Below are positions 9,063-18,613 of a stretch of DNA of 59,000 nucleotides, one piece after another (positions within the stretch are counted from its first letter, which is position 1; every line of letters begins with the position of its first letter). A program made the position numbers and the translations under genes. The stretch comes from Ancylomarina sp. DW003 (GTDB taxonomy: Bacteria > Bacteroidota > Bacteroidia > Bacteroidales > Marinifilaceae), in assembly GCF_029029505.1 (NCBI RefSeq), contig NZ_JAKJSD010000024.1:1-59000 (forward strand). Reading direction: 5' to 3'. The notes beneath the pieces were generated by a model that searched no databases, was not told the DNA's origin, and was given only the letters and a program-made list of their open reading frames with translations.

Positions 9063-9544
9063 TTGAATCTATTCACTTCTAATTCATCAGCACACTTATC
9101 TTTAAGTTGCTTAATGGTCTTTTTCAAGATTGGATGAATGAATTCTGGTATCAGTTCTTCTAAAGGATAGAGAGCAAATGATCGTTCTTGAATTCTAGGG
9201 TGAGGAACGGATAACCTTTCATTCTCGATAATTGAATCACCATAGAATAAAATGTCGATGTCAATAGTACGTTCGCAATATTGCGTTTTTTTGCGAACAC
9301 GCCCTAATTCCTTTTCTATAGCCTGCGTTTTATCTAGAATATCTATAGCCGGAAGTTCTGAATCAAAAACAACAACTTGGTTTAGAAAGTTTTGTTCGTG
9401 AGTAAATCCCCAAGGCTCTGTCTCATACAAAGAAGAAGTTTGAATGAAAGCTCCGACCTCAATTTTCATTTTTTCGATCGCTTCAGCCAATAGTCCTTCA
9501 CGATTTCCAATATTTCCTCCTAATAAAAAGTATACTCTAGTCAT
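9059..9544 (-). CDS. folK: HPPK (6-hydroxymethyl-dihydropterin pyrophosphokinase)
   Basis: Folate pathway enzyme that transfers pyrophosphate from ATP to 6-hydroxymethyl-7,8-dihydropterin. Family motifs are present: LGGNIGNREGLL near the N-terminus, ETEPWGFTHEQNFLNQVV, the metal-binding signature RTIDIDILFYGD, and the closing phrase VPHPRIQERSFALYPL. The 161-residue length is typical of the monofunctional enzyme, and no FolB or FolP fusion is seen. It ends on the SulP gene with a 4-bp overlap of stop codons. Confidence 0.95.
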   Translation of the reverse strand: MTRVYFLLGGNIGNREGLLAEAIEKMKIEVGAFIQTSSLYETEPWGFTHEQNFLNQVVVFDSELPAIDILDKTQAIEKELGRVRKKTQYCERTIDIDILFYGDSIIENERLSVPHPRIQERSFALYPLEELIPEFIHPILKKTIKQLKDKCADELEVNRFN

Positions 9545-9745
9545 AAAATATCTGTTTGAACGGCAAAAAAACTAAAGAAATCTTACTCAGCAAAATATAC
9601 ATCGAAAAATAAATATTAAAGGCTAACTTAATTTACAAAATAGATATATTTGTTATTCAAGTCAGATTGAACACACCAGTTTATATTTGACCTTATAATT
9701 AAGGAAACCGACCAATTAGAAAATTAATTATCAAACTAAGTATTT

Positions 9746-11542
9746 ATGAAGAATTTTTTCAAAATTACACTTGCCTCTCTTTTGGCTTTTATTATTGGTG
9801 GTCTTTTGCTGCTATTTATTGGTATGGGAGTCATAGGAGCTCTTGTTGCCAGTGGTGATCAACCAGTTAATGTAAAGAGTAATTCAGTTCTCGAAATCAC
9901 TCTGAATAAAGAGATTGTAGATCGAGGATCAGATAATCCTTTAGATGGCTTTGGCATAATGAATTTAAAGCCAGAGGCTAAGTTGGGTTTAGACGATATC
10001 TTGGCTTGTATCGAGAAAGCTAAAACAGATGATAAGATTAAAGGAATTTATTTGAATGTGAACGATATTTCTTCAAGTTTTGGAGGCTTAGCAACTGCTC
10101 AGGAGATTCGTAATAAACTGAAAGAATTTAAGGCAACAGATAAGTTTATTGTTGCTTATAATAACATGGGTTATTCTCAGAAAGCTTACTATTTAGCTTC
10201 TGTTGCTGATAGTGTTTTCCTTAATCCACAAGCTAATATCTGGATTACAGGTATGGGGGGTGAAATGACCTTTTATAAAAAGTTCTTAAAGAAAATTGGC
10301 GTTGAAGCTCAGGTTGTTCGTGTAGGTAAATACAAGTCGGCTACAGAGCAATATTTTCTTGAGAAGATGAGTGATGAATCTCGTGAGCAGTTTTTAGCTT
10401 ATACCACAGCAATGTGGAACCAGATGGCTGAAGCTATTGCGCAAGATCGTGATATTACGGTTGAGAAGTTTAATAAACTAACAAATGAATTTGCGATTCG
10501 TAAACCACAAAATGCCTTAGAGTACAAACTTGTTGATGGTCTTATCTATGAAGATGAGATGGAAGCAAAGCTTAAAGATCTTACTGAAAGAAGAGAAAAG
10601 AAGAAGTTGAATAAAATCAGTATTTCGAAATATGCCAAAGCTGCCAATCCAAACAAAAAATACTCGAAAAATAAAATTGCTGTCGTTTATGCAACCGGGG
10701 GTATTGGTTTCGAGCAATCGTCAACATCAATCGGTCCGGAATTAGCTCAAACAATTCGTAAAGCAAGAAAAGATACAACGATTAAAGCTATTGTTTTGCG
10801 TGTAAACTCACCAGGAGGAAGTCCTCTTACTTCAGATATTATTTGGAGAGAGATTGAATTGGCTAAAAAAGTTAAACCTGTAATTGCATCGATGGGTAAT
10901 GTAGCTGCTTCGGGTGGTTATTATATTGCTTGCGCTGCCGATACTATTGTTGCTGATCCGAACACCATTACAGGTTCTATCGGAATCTATGGGCTTTTCT
11001 TTTCGGGAGAAGATTTGATTAAGAATAAGCTTGGTTTAACGACCGACCCTATTGGAACCCATAAATATTCTGCGTTTGGTGGTGGTTATCCAATCCCTAT
11101 GACTCCTTTATCATCTCGTAAATTCAATAAGAATGAGAGAATGATTCTTCAGCAGTACCTTAACGAAGGTTACGATACTTTCTTAAGTCGTGTTGCTGAT
11201 GGTCGTCATAAAACGGTTGAAGAAATTCATGAAGTTGCACAAGGACGTGTCTGGAATGCTATCGACGCTCAAAAGCATGGTCTTGTAGATGTTTTAGGTG
11301 GACTTGAAACGGCTATTGCGCTTGCTAAAGAAAAAGCTGGAGTAGAAGATTATCGTATCACTTCATTGCCAAAGGAGAAAGATCCTTTTGAGGCCCTTGT
11401 TAAAGATTTAACCGGTAATGTAAAAACTCGTATTCTTAAAAGTGAATTGGGCGTAAATTACCAGTACTACGAAAAAACAAAAGACATTATGAATATGGCT
11501 GGTGTTCAAGTTAGAATTCCATATCAGGTCGATTTATATTAA
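9746..11542 (+). CDS. sppA: Signal peptide peptidase SppA, 67K type
   Basis: Membrane-anchored serine protease that degrades cleaved signal peptides. At 598 residues it is the long (67K) form with two tandem S49 domains. A single N-terminal membrane helix covers about residues 7-33. The Ser-Lys dyad is split across the halves as in E. coli: Lys197 in GKYKSATEQ and Ser389 in NVAASGGYY. A TATATTTG -7 box lies at 9645-9652. A strong hairpin follows the stop, so the gene is probably monocistronic. Confidence 0.94.
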   Translation: MKNFFKITLASLLAFIIGGLLLLFIGMGVIGALVASGDQPVNVKSNSVLEITLNKEIVDRGSDNPLDGFGIMNLKPEAKLGLDDILACIEKAKTDDKIKGIYLNVNDISSSFGGLATAQEIRNKLKEFKATDKFIVAYNNMGYSQKAYYLASVADSVFLNPQANIWITGMGGEMTFYKKFLKKIGVEAQVVRVGKYKSATEQYFLEKMSDESREQFLAYTTAMWNQMAEAIAQDRDITVEKFNKLTNEFAIRKPQNALEYKLVDGLIYEDEMEAKLKDLTERREKKKLNKISISKYAKAANPNKKYSKNKIAVVYATGGIGFEQSSTSIGPELAQTIRKARKDTTIKAIVLRVNSPGGSPLTSDIIWREIELAKKVKPVIASMGNVAASGGYYIACAADTIVADPNTITGSIGIYGLFFSGEDLIKNKLGLTTDPIGTHKYSAFGGGYPIPMTPLSSRKFNKNERMILQQYLNEGYDTFLSRVADGRHKTVEEIHEVAQGRVWNAIDAQKHGLVDVLGGLETAIALAKEKAGVEDYRITSLPKEKDPFEALVKDLTGNVKTRILKSELGVNYQYYEKTKDIMNMAGVQVRIPYQVDLY

Positions 11543-11570
11543 TTTTCAAATAAATTAGCGAAACGGTGAA

Positions 11571-11599
11571 AAGTCCCTCAAGCAATTGGGGGCTTTTTT
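11571..11599 (+). terminator. Terminator of sppA
   Basis: AAGTCCC (11571-11577) pairs with GGGGGCTT (11588-11595) and is followed by a T-run. The loop is about 10 nt. Confidence 0.75.
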
Positions 11600-11684
11600 A
11601 TTTCACATTGGTGCTAAGAGTTTTAGAGACAAGAAAAAACTTGTTATCTTTATCAAACTTGTAGAACCAGAACAAATTTTTAAG

Positions 11685-12149
11685 ATGGAAAAAATTAAAA
11701 CAAACGCAGGACATGGCTTAGGCGTGGCAGGACTTATATTAGGAATATTAAGTTTGTTTATGGCTTTTATTCCATGTGTAGGTGTTATTGCTATTGGACC
11801 TGGGGTTATTGCTATAGTCTTATCTATAGTTGGACTTGTTCAGGCGAGTAAAAATAATGGCGCTAAGGGAATCAATATTGCAGCTTTGGTCATTTCCAGC
11901 TTAGGAACAGTGGTAGCATGTGTTTGGCTATTTGTTTTTGTTGGAATTGCTTCTCTTGACGATGATCAAATAGAAGGCATGGTTGAGGATGTGATTGAAG
12001 AAGTTATTCGTGAAACACAGTCGTGTAATACAGATCTGCAAGATGAGATGAATCAGTTGGAAGAACACTTAGATAGTATTAAGATTGATGAAACGGTTAT
12101 TATTAAAACGGATTCATCGAAAATAAAAATCCATATTGAGAAAGAGTAA
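11685..12149 (+). CDS. DUF4190-like small membrane protein
   Basis: A protein of 154 residues starting at the ATG at 11685. An in-frame start about 33 codons upstream would lie in the sppA terminator and is rejected. Two long hydrophobic segments (about 11-55 and 68-92) carry the DUF4190-type phrase GLGVAGLILGILSLF and a KGINIAALVISSLG motif. An acidic C-terminal tail (EEVIRETQSCNTDLQDEMN...) follows, probably helical and outside the bilayer. Function is unknown. It is followed by a DUF2752-like gene with a 5-bp gap, so the two are probably co-transcribed. Confidence 0.75.
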   Translation: MEKIKTNAGHGLGVAGLILGILSLFMAFIPCVGVIAIGPGVIAIVLSIVGLVQASKNNGAKGINIAALVISSLGTVVACVWLFVFVGIASLDDDQIEGMVEDVIEEVIRETQSCNTDLQDEMNQLEEHLDSIKIDETVIIKTDSSKIKIHIEKE

Positions 12150-12154
12150 TTAGA

Positions 12155-12568
12155 ATGAAGAGCTTTGATTCCTATAGAATCATTAATATCATATTTGCAG
12201 GAGTAATTGGACTGGTGTTCATTTACTCCTGTCTTTTTTTACCAGATGGAGGTAAACATTTAATCCCCTCTTTTTATACCGATATAACGGGTAATGTCAG
12301 TCCTTCTTTAGGGCTATCGAGGGCATTTTCAGCTCTTGTACGAGGTGATTTAGCTTTGGCAAACCAATTTAATCCACATGCCTTAAATATCTTTTTATTC
12401 TTCTGTTTTCAATTCTTATTTCGGTTGATATCATTCAAAGTGGATCGGTTTAAATATATAAGTAGAAAGAAGTGGATTCTTGTTGATATTATCCTATCGA
12501 TTGCCTTATTTCTGATAACTTTTTACCCACTAATACAATTTACGATAAAAACAATTTCAAATTTGTAG
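12155..12568 (+). CDS. DUF2752-like membrane protein
   Basis: A 137-residue integral membrane protein with three or so hydrophobic helices (about 10-28, 80-95, 108-130). The segment TGNVSPSLGLSRAFSALVRGDLALANQFNPHA resembles the DUF2752 signature (Gly, Arg-Ala, Arg-Gly-Asp, Asn-Pro), but the cysteine-containing start of the usual motif is absent. Function is unknown. DUF2752 genes are often found beside small DUF4190-like or CD225-type membrane genes, as here. Confidence 0.72.
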   Translation: MKSFDSYRIINIIFAGVIGLVFIYSCLFLPDGGKHLIPSFYTDITGNVSPSLGLSRAFSALVRGDLALANQFNPHALNIFLFFCFQFLFRLISFKVDRFKYISRKKWILVDIILSIALFLITFYPLIQFTIKTISNL

Positions 12569-12579
12569 AAATGAAATCA

Positions 12580-12620
12580 AAGATCTGACTGATTCCAAAT
12601 ATCGATCAGATCTAAATCTT
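12580..12620. terminator. Convergent hairpin
   Basis: AGATCTGA (12581-12588) pairs with TCAGATCT (12605-12612) between two convergent genes, followed by a T-rich stretch on the plus strand. Confidence 0.45.
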
Positions 12621-12639
12621 TTCATTAAGATTGAATTTT

Positions 12640-13467
12640 TTATTCTAAACCTTGTAATTCTAAGTCATATTCAGATGTGTCATTTAATATATCTAGTACT
12701 TTTTGAACAGATGGTGGAGGGGGAGGTGGTGGTAACCTATTTAGATAAGATTCAAAAAAATAGATCCTGATAAACATAGGGATTAGGCCAATGATTAACT
12801 TTTTCTCCTCATGGTTAAGTTCAGAAAATTTTTTATGAAATATGTGTTTTGACCTTGAGTTTCTTAATGTTTGAATTGTTGCTAATACCGTTTTTGTTTC
12901 TTTTATTAATGCAGCCCAAGATGTTTTTGTAGATAATGTGTCCGGAAACATCTCACAGTGAATATGAGTTGCAAAATTCCGATATAAGTAATGAGAATTA
13001 CTCCAATTCAAAACTTTGATTTCTGGTAAATCTGATGACGATGAACTTGTATCAATAAAATTTTTAATCAATTCATAATAATTAGAGTAGAAGATTCTAA
13101 GATATTTCGTTTTTATATTGTCATTTTTATCAATATTCACATATACTATATTCCTACTTTTTACTTTATAACAAAATGTAAAATCATCATATTCATAGAA
13201 GTCTGTTTGAACAAGAGAATCTTCAGATTGGTAATAATATTCAGTTTTATTTAGTGTTATACAATCATTTTCAGGTTTATATTTTTCCAATGAATCTATA
13301 CATCTGTGATTTAGAATAGAATTTGTATTGCTTAAGGCAAAATTGAAAAAAGACGTAAAATCCTGCTTATCCTTAATGGCTTTCCATTCAGAATTTTCTT
13401 TAACTGAATTTTTGCAACCCAATAAGAAAATAATAGCTAGAATTGTACAGATATGCTGTTTTTTCAT
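12640..13467 (-). CDS. Hypothetical lipoprotein with polyproline run
   Basis: A 275-residue protein with a lipoprotein signal: a basic start MKKQH, a hydrophobic core, and the lipobox FLLGC, giving a lipidated Cys near residue 18. No known domain is recognised. The C-terminal part contains seven consecutive prolines (about residues 246-252) encoded by a GC-rich G/C tract in an otherwise AT-rich gene. Translation of such a run normally needs EF-P. It begins 4 bp after the stop of the upstream serine hydrolase on the same strand, so the two are one operon. Confidence 0.7.
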   Translation of the reverse strand: MKKQHICTILAIIFLLGCKNSVKENSEWKAIKDKQDFTSFFNFALSNTNSILNHRCIDSLEKYKPENDCITLNKTEYYYQSEDSLVQTDFYEYDDFTFCYKVKSRNIVYVNIDKNDNIKTKYLRIFYSNYYELIKNFIDTSSSSSDLPEIKVLNWSNSHYLYRNFATHIHCEMFPDTLSTKTSWAALIKETKTVLATIQTLRNSRSKHIFHKKFSELNHEEKKLIIGLIPMFIRIYFFESYLNRLPPPPPPPSVQKVLDILNDTSEYDLELQGLE

Positions 13468-13471
13468 ATAG

Positions 13472-14782
13472 TCATTCTATTCCTTCTATAGAATTCACAA
13501 CATTACGAATAAATGGGCTGGTGTAAAATCGTTTGTCAATGGATAAGCCCAAACGCACCAAAACAAGGTTTTTGGAAGGAATGATAGAGATCAACTGGCC
13601 ATGATGACCTACACAATTGAATTCGTCTATTTCAGAATCAGGGTTTAGCCAAAATTGAGCGCCATATTGCCCCTTAGAAGCCTTTGCTGGTGTATATGAA
13701 TATTTCACCCATCCTTTAGGTAAAATGCGTTCTCCGTTAACCATTCCATCGTTTAAATACAATAATCCGAACTTAGCCCAGTCGCGGGTTGTAGCATAAC
13801 CAAAGGATGAACCTACAAAAGTACCACTGGCATCTGTTTCGTAATAAAAAGAAGGTGCTCCGATCTTCTTAAACAATTCTTTGTACGGGAAATTGTGATA
13901 TTCGTTATCGTTATTAATTGTGTTGCGAATGTATTGACTGATAATATTAGACGTTCCCGAAGAATAAATCCAGTTTGAATCTGGTTTTACCGAGAAGGTT
14001 TTGTTTATTGCATAACCAGAGGCTGTTCCCGTTTTGTATAGCATTTTTGTAACATCCGATAAACCGCCATAACCTTCATCCCAATCCAGTCCGCTACTCA
14101 TGTGCATCAAATCATTAAGAGTGATATTTTTCCTTTCATCATTTTTCCATTCTTCAAACAGGTTTTTATCGCTTAAATCAAGACGGTTTTTTTTTTTCAA
14201 TATTCCAACTAAGGCATTTATAATACTTTTATTCATCGACCATCCTAAAAGGGGAGTCGATTGGTCACAGCCATCTCCATATCGCTCAGCAACTAGCTTG
14301 TTTTTATAAAGTATAACGATACCTCTTGTTCTTTCTTCGTGCTTAAAAACGGAATCGAGAGCAGAATTTAAACGCTTAAAATCAACTTCGTTTCTGATAT
14401 CACTTATAGCCGTGTCGAGTGGGATATTTTGAATTTCCGGTCTTTTAAAAGCTTGTTGTTTTAAATCATTCTCGATGTAGCCTTCTGTAATACAGCAGCC
14501 AAGCGCATCACGAAAAATAGCTTTGCGAGGAAATAAACCAAAGATACTGGCTGTAACTGACTTCTCTTTTTCATCAACTTCAATACTTGTTTTACTCATA
14601 AAAGAGTAATTAATATCATTGTTCACCAATGATTCTAAACTCCTGTTAGCAATGAATAAACCCGAGCAAACATCTTTTGCTGCATAGCCAGTAACAATAG
14701 GAAGTTTAATACTTGTATCATAGATTAGATAGGTCAAACCAATGATAGCAGCAACGAGGAGAATTCTTTTAAATTTTTTCAT
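13472..14782 (-). CDS. Serine hydrolase, beta-lactamase / class C PBP fold
   Basis: A 436-residue member of the beta-lactamase-related serine hydrolases (esterase / 6-aminohexanoate-dimer hydrolase branch). An N-terminal membrane anchor covers about residues 5-22. The active-site motifs are S182-M-N-K185, Y273-S-S and a late HHG. The phrase LMHMSSGLDWDEGYGG is typical of this branch. It most likely acts in the periplasm. The substrate cannot be predicted; there is no sign of beta-lactam resistance context. It is followed closely by the polyproline lipoprotein, which may be its partner. Confidence 0.87.
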   Translation of the reverse strand: MKKFKRILLVAAIIGLTYLIYDTSIKLPIVTGYAAKDVCSGLFIANRSLESLVNNDINYSFMSKTSIEVDEKEKSVTASIFGLFPRKAIFRDALGCCITEGYIENDLKQQAFKRPEIQNIPLDTAISDIRNEVDFKRLNSALDSVFKHEERTRGIVILYKNKLVAERYGDGCDQSTPLLGWSMNKSIINALVGILKKKNRLDLSDKNLFEEWKNDERKNITLNDLMHMSSGLDWDEGYGGLSDVTKMLYKTGTASGYAINKTFSVKPDSNWIYSSGTSNIISQYIRNTINNDNEYHNFPYKELFKKIGAPSFYYETDASGTFVGSSFGYATTRDWAKFGLLYLNDGMVNGERILPKGWVKYSYTPAKASKGQYGAQFWLNPDSEIDEFNCVGHHGQLISIIPSKNLVLVRLGLSIDKRFYTSPFIRNVVNSIEGIE

Positions 14783-15040
14783 TTAATAAAAATAAGAAAT
14801 TATATGAATTCTTTGCTTTAAGCACTTAGAGTTATCTGAGAAAAAATTAAAGCCACTAACATGTTAATGAGCTTGCGATTAAATTACTCAGGTTTCCACA
14901 GATTAAAATAATCCCCCAAAGCATATCTATCATTTAATATGGGAAATTATCTGAAGTTAAAAGTATTTAAAGTTGCTAGAGAAAAAATAATTTGTGCTCA
15001 TTTGCGTAATTTGTGGTTACCCTCTAACTCATTTATAAAA

Positions 15041-15070
15041 GAAAAGGCTGCGAATTTCGCAGCCTTTATC
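15041..15070 (-). terminator. Terminator of the DUF2723 gene
   Basis: A perfect 10-bp stem (AAAGGCTGCG 15043-15052 with CGCAGCCTTT 15058-15067) is followed on the minus strand by TCTTTTAT. It lies immediately after the stop codon. Confidence 0.85.
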
Positions 15071-18000
15071 TTATTTATTGTTTCCTCCGTTTCGTTTGAA
15101 GGTTTCGAATAAACTTTCAAAATCACGTTGGATTTTTGTTTTCAGTTCATCCTGTCCTCCAGACTCAGCTAGCCCAAGTAACATTTGAACAATTCTAAGT
15201 TCTCTTTGTTGCTCAGCTTCAATACTCGAATAGTAAACAGGTTCCAGAGAAAGGAAGTAATCCATTTTTTCGTAAGAGTTTTCTGCAATTTGTTCCAGAA
15301 GTTTATTGGCTTTTTCAACTTCACCGGCACGGTAATATTCTTGGATAAAACCAACCAATGCGTAATCAATAGGAAGCTTCGATGTAGGAAGTTCTTCCAT
15401 GCACTTATCTAAAACTTTAATAGCCTTTTCTGGTTTATTTTCATCATTTAATTTTGCGGCTAAACGCACATGGTTCGAACGGAACGACATGATACCACAA
15501 GTGATAATGTGGAATTGATCCATATACACATCTGGCTCTTTTATGCGACCATATTCAAACTTATTCATTAAGTTGTCGTATAACAGATCTGAATTAATTC
15601 GACCATATTCGCCGTATGAGTTTTCTGATTCGATAGGAACCAAACGATAAGCCGCACCTTCCAGTTGAAAATATTTCTCAAGTCCTAAATAATTTTCAGG
15701 TCCCATTCCTATTGAGAAGTAAATTGGACGATCCCAATCGTTAGAAGCGATGATATCAAGAATCATCATGCTGTTCTTATACAAATAACTGTTGCTTAAT
15801 TTCCAATTTAATCGATTAACAATTAAATCAGCATCTTGTTTTTGTACCGTTCCATTTTTAAGAACTTTAACCGAATCAACAGGTATGTAGATATTTTTCC
15901 CAGGGAAGTAATCCATCATCTTACCTGATTGTGTTTCTAATCGGGTTGCCTTATTGTCACTACCAACAAATTCAATCAGATCTGCAAGATTTTCCGGTTT
16001 AGATAAGCGATCCATTACAGGAATCTGGTCACGAATACCAGGTTCAACTTTTTCAGCACTTAAACTCATTGGAACTGGGTCAGAATCGTAAGCTTTTCTA
16101 CGCATTTGGTTGATATACCAATCACCAGCTAATAAACTAATATTTACAATTCTAATATCTCGACGGATGCCTTCTACTTCTTGTGCATACCAAAGGGGGA
16201 AGGTGTCGTTGTCACCGTAAGTGAAAAGTATCGCATTAGGATCGCATGAGTTCAGATAGTTTTTAGCGTATGCTAAGGTTGCATATCGTCCGCCTCTATC
16301 GTGATCATCCCAATTTTGTTGAGCCATTAAACCAGGGACAGCAATAAGACAAATCAATGTAACCAAACCTGCCGATGCTAGAGCTGGCATTTTATTTTTA
16401 AGGAAATTGTAGAGTCCCAATACACCAAATCCAATCCAAATAGCAAAGGCGTAGAATGATCCGGCATAGGCATAATCACGTTCACGTGGCTGATGAGGAT
16501 ATTGATTGAGGTAAACTACAATAGCTAGCCCAGTAAGTAGGAATAGCAACATAACTACCCAGAAATCTTTTTTGCCTTTTTTTCCTGCATTTAGTTGAAA
16601 GAAAATACCGATTAAGCCTAAAATGAATGGTAGGAAGAAATAAGCGTTCCTTGATTTCTTATTTTTTAGCTCAGAGTATAATTTATCCTGATTACCTAAT
16701 CGCATTTCATCAAGGAATTGTATGCCCGAGATCCAGTTCCCATGTCGGATACCACCATGATTCTGAATATCATTCTGTCGACCAGCAAAATTCCACATGA
16801 AATAGCGCCAATACATATGATTGAACTGATAGCGGAAGAAGAAGGACAGGTTGTTTCCAAAACTTGGTTTATATATGGTTTCAGGACCATTTCCGTTGTC
16901 TACTGTAATAGGGTTGTTTTTAGAAACACCTCCCCAATACTCGTAATCGCGTACATGTCCAGCATTTGAACTGTACATACGAGGGAAAATAGTATTGAAT
17001 CGAGAATCGAATTCGTAAGCAGGTTTACGAGATGCAATCACATATTTATCATCCTTTTGGATGTATACTGGTGTCGTGTATTTTACATCGGTAACCGGAG
17101 CATTGTAATACTCTCCAAAAACTAGCGGTCTATCTCCATATTGCTCACGATTCAGGTAAGATAATAAGGAAAATACATCGTCTGGATTATTTTCATCCAT
17201 AGGCGGGTTGGCTGAGGAACGAATCACAATCATGGCAAATGATGAATACCCAATCATGATCACAATAAAGGAGGTGACAATGGTATTTAAGATGACCTTA
17301 TTGTGCTTAATTGAATAATTAATAGTCCAAACCATCAAGGCAATCAGGGAAATAGCATAAACAAGCACACCTGTTTTAAAGGGCGCTCCTAAACCATTTA
17401 CAAAGGCTAATTCGAACCAAGATGCAATTTTAATAACACCAGGAATAATACCATACATGATTACACCTAATATCACAAGAGATATACCTAAAGCAGCAAG
17501 AATACCATTTCGGGTTGGTTCATGTTTTTTGAAATAGTAAACAAATACAATAGCAGGGATTGCCAATAGGTTTAGAAGGTGAACCCCAATTGAAAGCCCC
17601 ATTAGATAGGCAATCAGAATAATCCAACGATTGGCATATTTCTCATCGGCAACATTTTCCCATTTCAGGATAGCCCAAAACACAACAGCCGTAAACAAAG
17701 AAGACAGAGCATAAACCTCACCTTCAACAGCTGAAAACCAGAATGTATCAGAGAAGGTGTAAGCTAGTGCACCAACCATTCCTGCACCTAATACTGCAAC
17801 GCCGTTTGCAAGACTAATCTCACCATCTTTTACAAATAGTTTTTTAGCCAGATGAGTGATAGTCCAGAATAAAAACATGATGGTAAATGCCGAAGCAAGT
17901 GCTGACATCAGGTTAACCATGAGAGCTGCGTACGATGGATCTGGTGCGAATAATGCAAAGAAACGTGCAATAATCATAAAAAGCGGTGCCCCGGGTGGGT

Positions 18001-18172
18001 GACCAACCTGAAGACCATTAGCGGAGGTAATAAATTCTCCACAATCCCATAAACTGGCAGAAGGTTCCATGGTTAAGGCATAGGTGATGGCCGCAACAGC
18101 AAAAGCCAGCCAGCCTAGAATAATATTGAACCGATTGTAATCTGAATTCGATAGTTTATTGTTTCCCGACAT
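15071..18172 (-). CDS. DUF2723 membrane protein (GT117-type, protein O-mannosyltransferase-like)
   Basis: A large inner-membrane protein of 1033 residues. The first half has about a dozen membrane helices; the DUF2723 region opens with YALTMEPSASLWDCGEFITSA and GHPPGAPLFM (about 22-65), resembling GT-C glycosyltransferases. A long soluble region follows, with TPR-like repeats near the C-terminus (about 905-1000, NDENKPEKAIKVLDKCMEELP and the following helices). Related Bacteroidota proteins are proposed to act in protein O-glycosylation; that is family inference. It is a single gene with its own terminator, upstream of and divergent from tRNA-Gln copy 2. Confidence 0.88.
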   Translation of the reverse strand: MSGNNKLSNSDYNRFNIILGWLAFAVAAITYALTMEPSASLWDCGEFITSANGLQVGHPPGAPLFMIIARFFALFAPDPSYAALMVNLMSALASAFTIMFLFWTITHLAKKLFVKDGEISLANGVAVLGAGMVGALAYTFSDTFWFSAVEGEVYALSSLFTAVVFWAILKWENVADEKYANRWIILIAYLMGLSIGVHLLNLLAIPAIVFVYYFKKHEPTRNGILAALGISLVILGVIMYGIIPGVIKIASWFELAFVNGLGAPFKTGVLVYAISLIALMVWTINYSIKHNKVILNTIVTSFIVIMIGYSSFAMIVIRSSANPPMDENNPDDVFSLLSYLNREQYGDRPLVFGEYYNAPVTDVKYTTPVYIQKDDKYVIASRKPAYEFDSRFNTIFPRMYSSNAGHVRDYEYWGGVSKNNPITVDNGNGPETIYKPSFGNNLSFFFRYQFNHMYWRYFMWNFAGRQNDIQNHGGIRHGNWISGIQFLDEMRLGNQDKLYSELKNKKSRNAYFFLPFILGLIGIFFQLNAGKKGKKDFWVVMLLFLLTGLAIVVYLNQYPHQPRERDYAYAGSFYAFAIWIGFGVLGLYNFLKNKMPALASAGLVTLICLIAVPGLMAQQNWDDHDRGGRYATLAYAKNYLNSCDPNAILFTYGDNDTFPLWYAQEVEGIRRDIRIVNISLLAGDWYINQMRRKAYDSDPVPMSLSAEKVEPGIRDQIPVMDRLSKPENLADLIEFVGSDNKATRLETQSGKMMDYFPGKNIYIPVDSVKVLKNGTVQKQDADLIVNRLNWKLSNSYLYKNSMMILDIIASNDWDRPIYFSIGMGPENYLGLEKYFQLEGAAYRLVPIESENSYGEYGRINSDLLYDNLMNKFEYGRIKEPDVYMDQFHIITCGIMSFRSNHVRLAAKLNDENKPEKAIKVLDKCMEELPTSKLPIDYALVGFIQEYYRAGEVEKANKLLEQIAENSYEKMDYFLSLEPVYYSSIEAEQQRELRIVQMLLGLAESGGQDELKTKIQRDFESLFETFKRNGGNNK

Positions 18173-18378
18173 ATTTTATAAAAAGTTTATTGGAACGATT
18201 AGTTCTTTTTATTGTTTTCTGTTTTTGTACGAACAAAGATGGTATATTTTCGATGGAAAATTCCCTTACTAGCGCAGTATAACTGTCTCGTAGCTTTGAA
18301 TGCAAAAATATTTAAGGCTTGAAAATAGTCATTTTTAGGCACCTAGATCCTTAAGCTTCGAAAAAAATATTTTTTTTA

Positions 18379-18408
18379 TTTGCACAATCAAAAAAATGCT
18401 TACATTTG
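18379..18408 (+). promoter_or_regulatory. Promoter of second tRNA-Gln
   Basis: TTTG at 18379-18382, an 18-bp spacer, and TACATTTG at 18401-18408 fit the Bacteroidota consensus. Confidence 0.75.
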
Positions 18409-18438
18409 CAGTGCTCTAGAACAAATGAGCAAGGGTAT

Positions 18439-18509
18439 TGTCCCATGGTGTAATGGTAACACATCTGGTTTTGGTCCAGACGTTTAAGGTTCGAGTCCTT
18501 ATGGGACAA
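18439..18509 (+). tRNA. tRNA-Gln (TTG), copy 2
   Basis: Identical over 71 nt to the tRNA at 7208-7278, with the same acceptor stem and TTG anticodon. Similarity continues into the terminator but not into the promoter spacer, which suggests duplication of a tRNA-terminator cassette. Confidence 0.96.
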
Positions 18510-18518
18510 CCATTATTT

Positions 18519-18549
18519 AAGCTTCGATTTAACAATCGGAGCTTTTTTT
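18519..18549 (+). terminator. Terminator of tRNA-Gln copy 2
   Basis: An 11-bp stem (18519-18529 with 18534-18544, one G-T pair) is followed by a run of T. It closely resembles the terminator at 7288. Confidence 0.85.
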
Positions 18550-18613
18550 ATGCTTTTGTTTTTCGGTTGACTTATAAAAAAAGACGCCTAACGACGCCTT
18601 AATTTTTTATTCT

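Noticed and set aside
18581-18610. Terminator of the GT9 gene at 18581-18610
   Set aside because: The GACGCC units are direct rather than inverted repeats; the best fold has two mismatches in eight pairs, so I do not call it.
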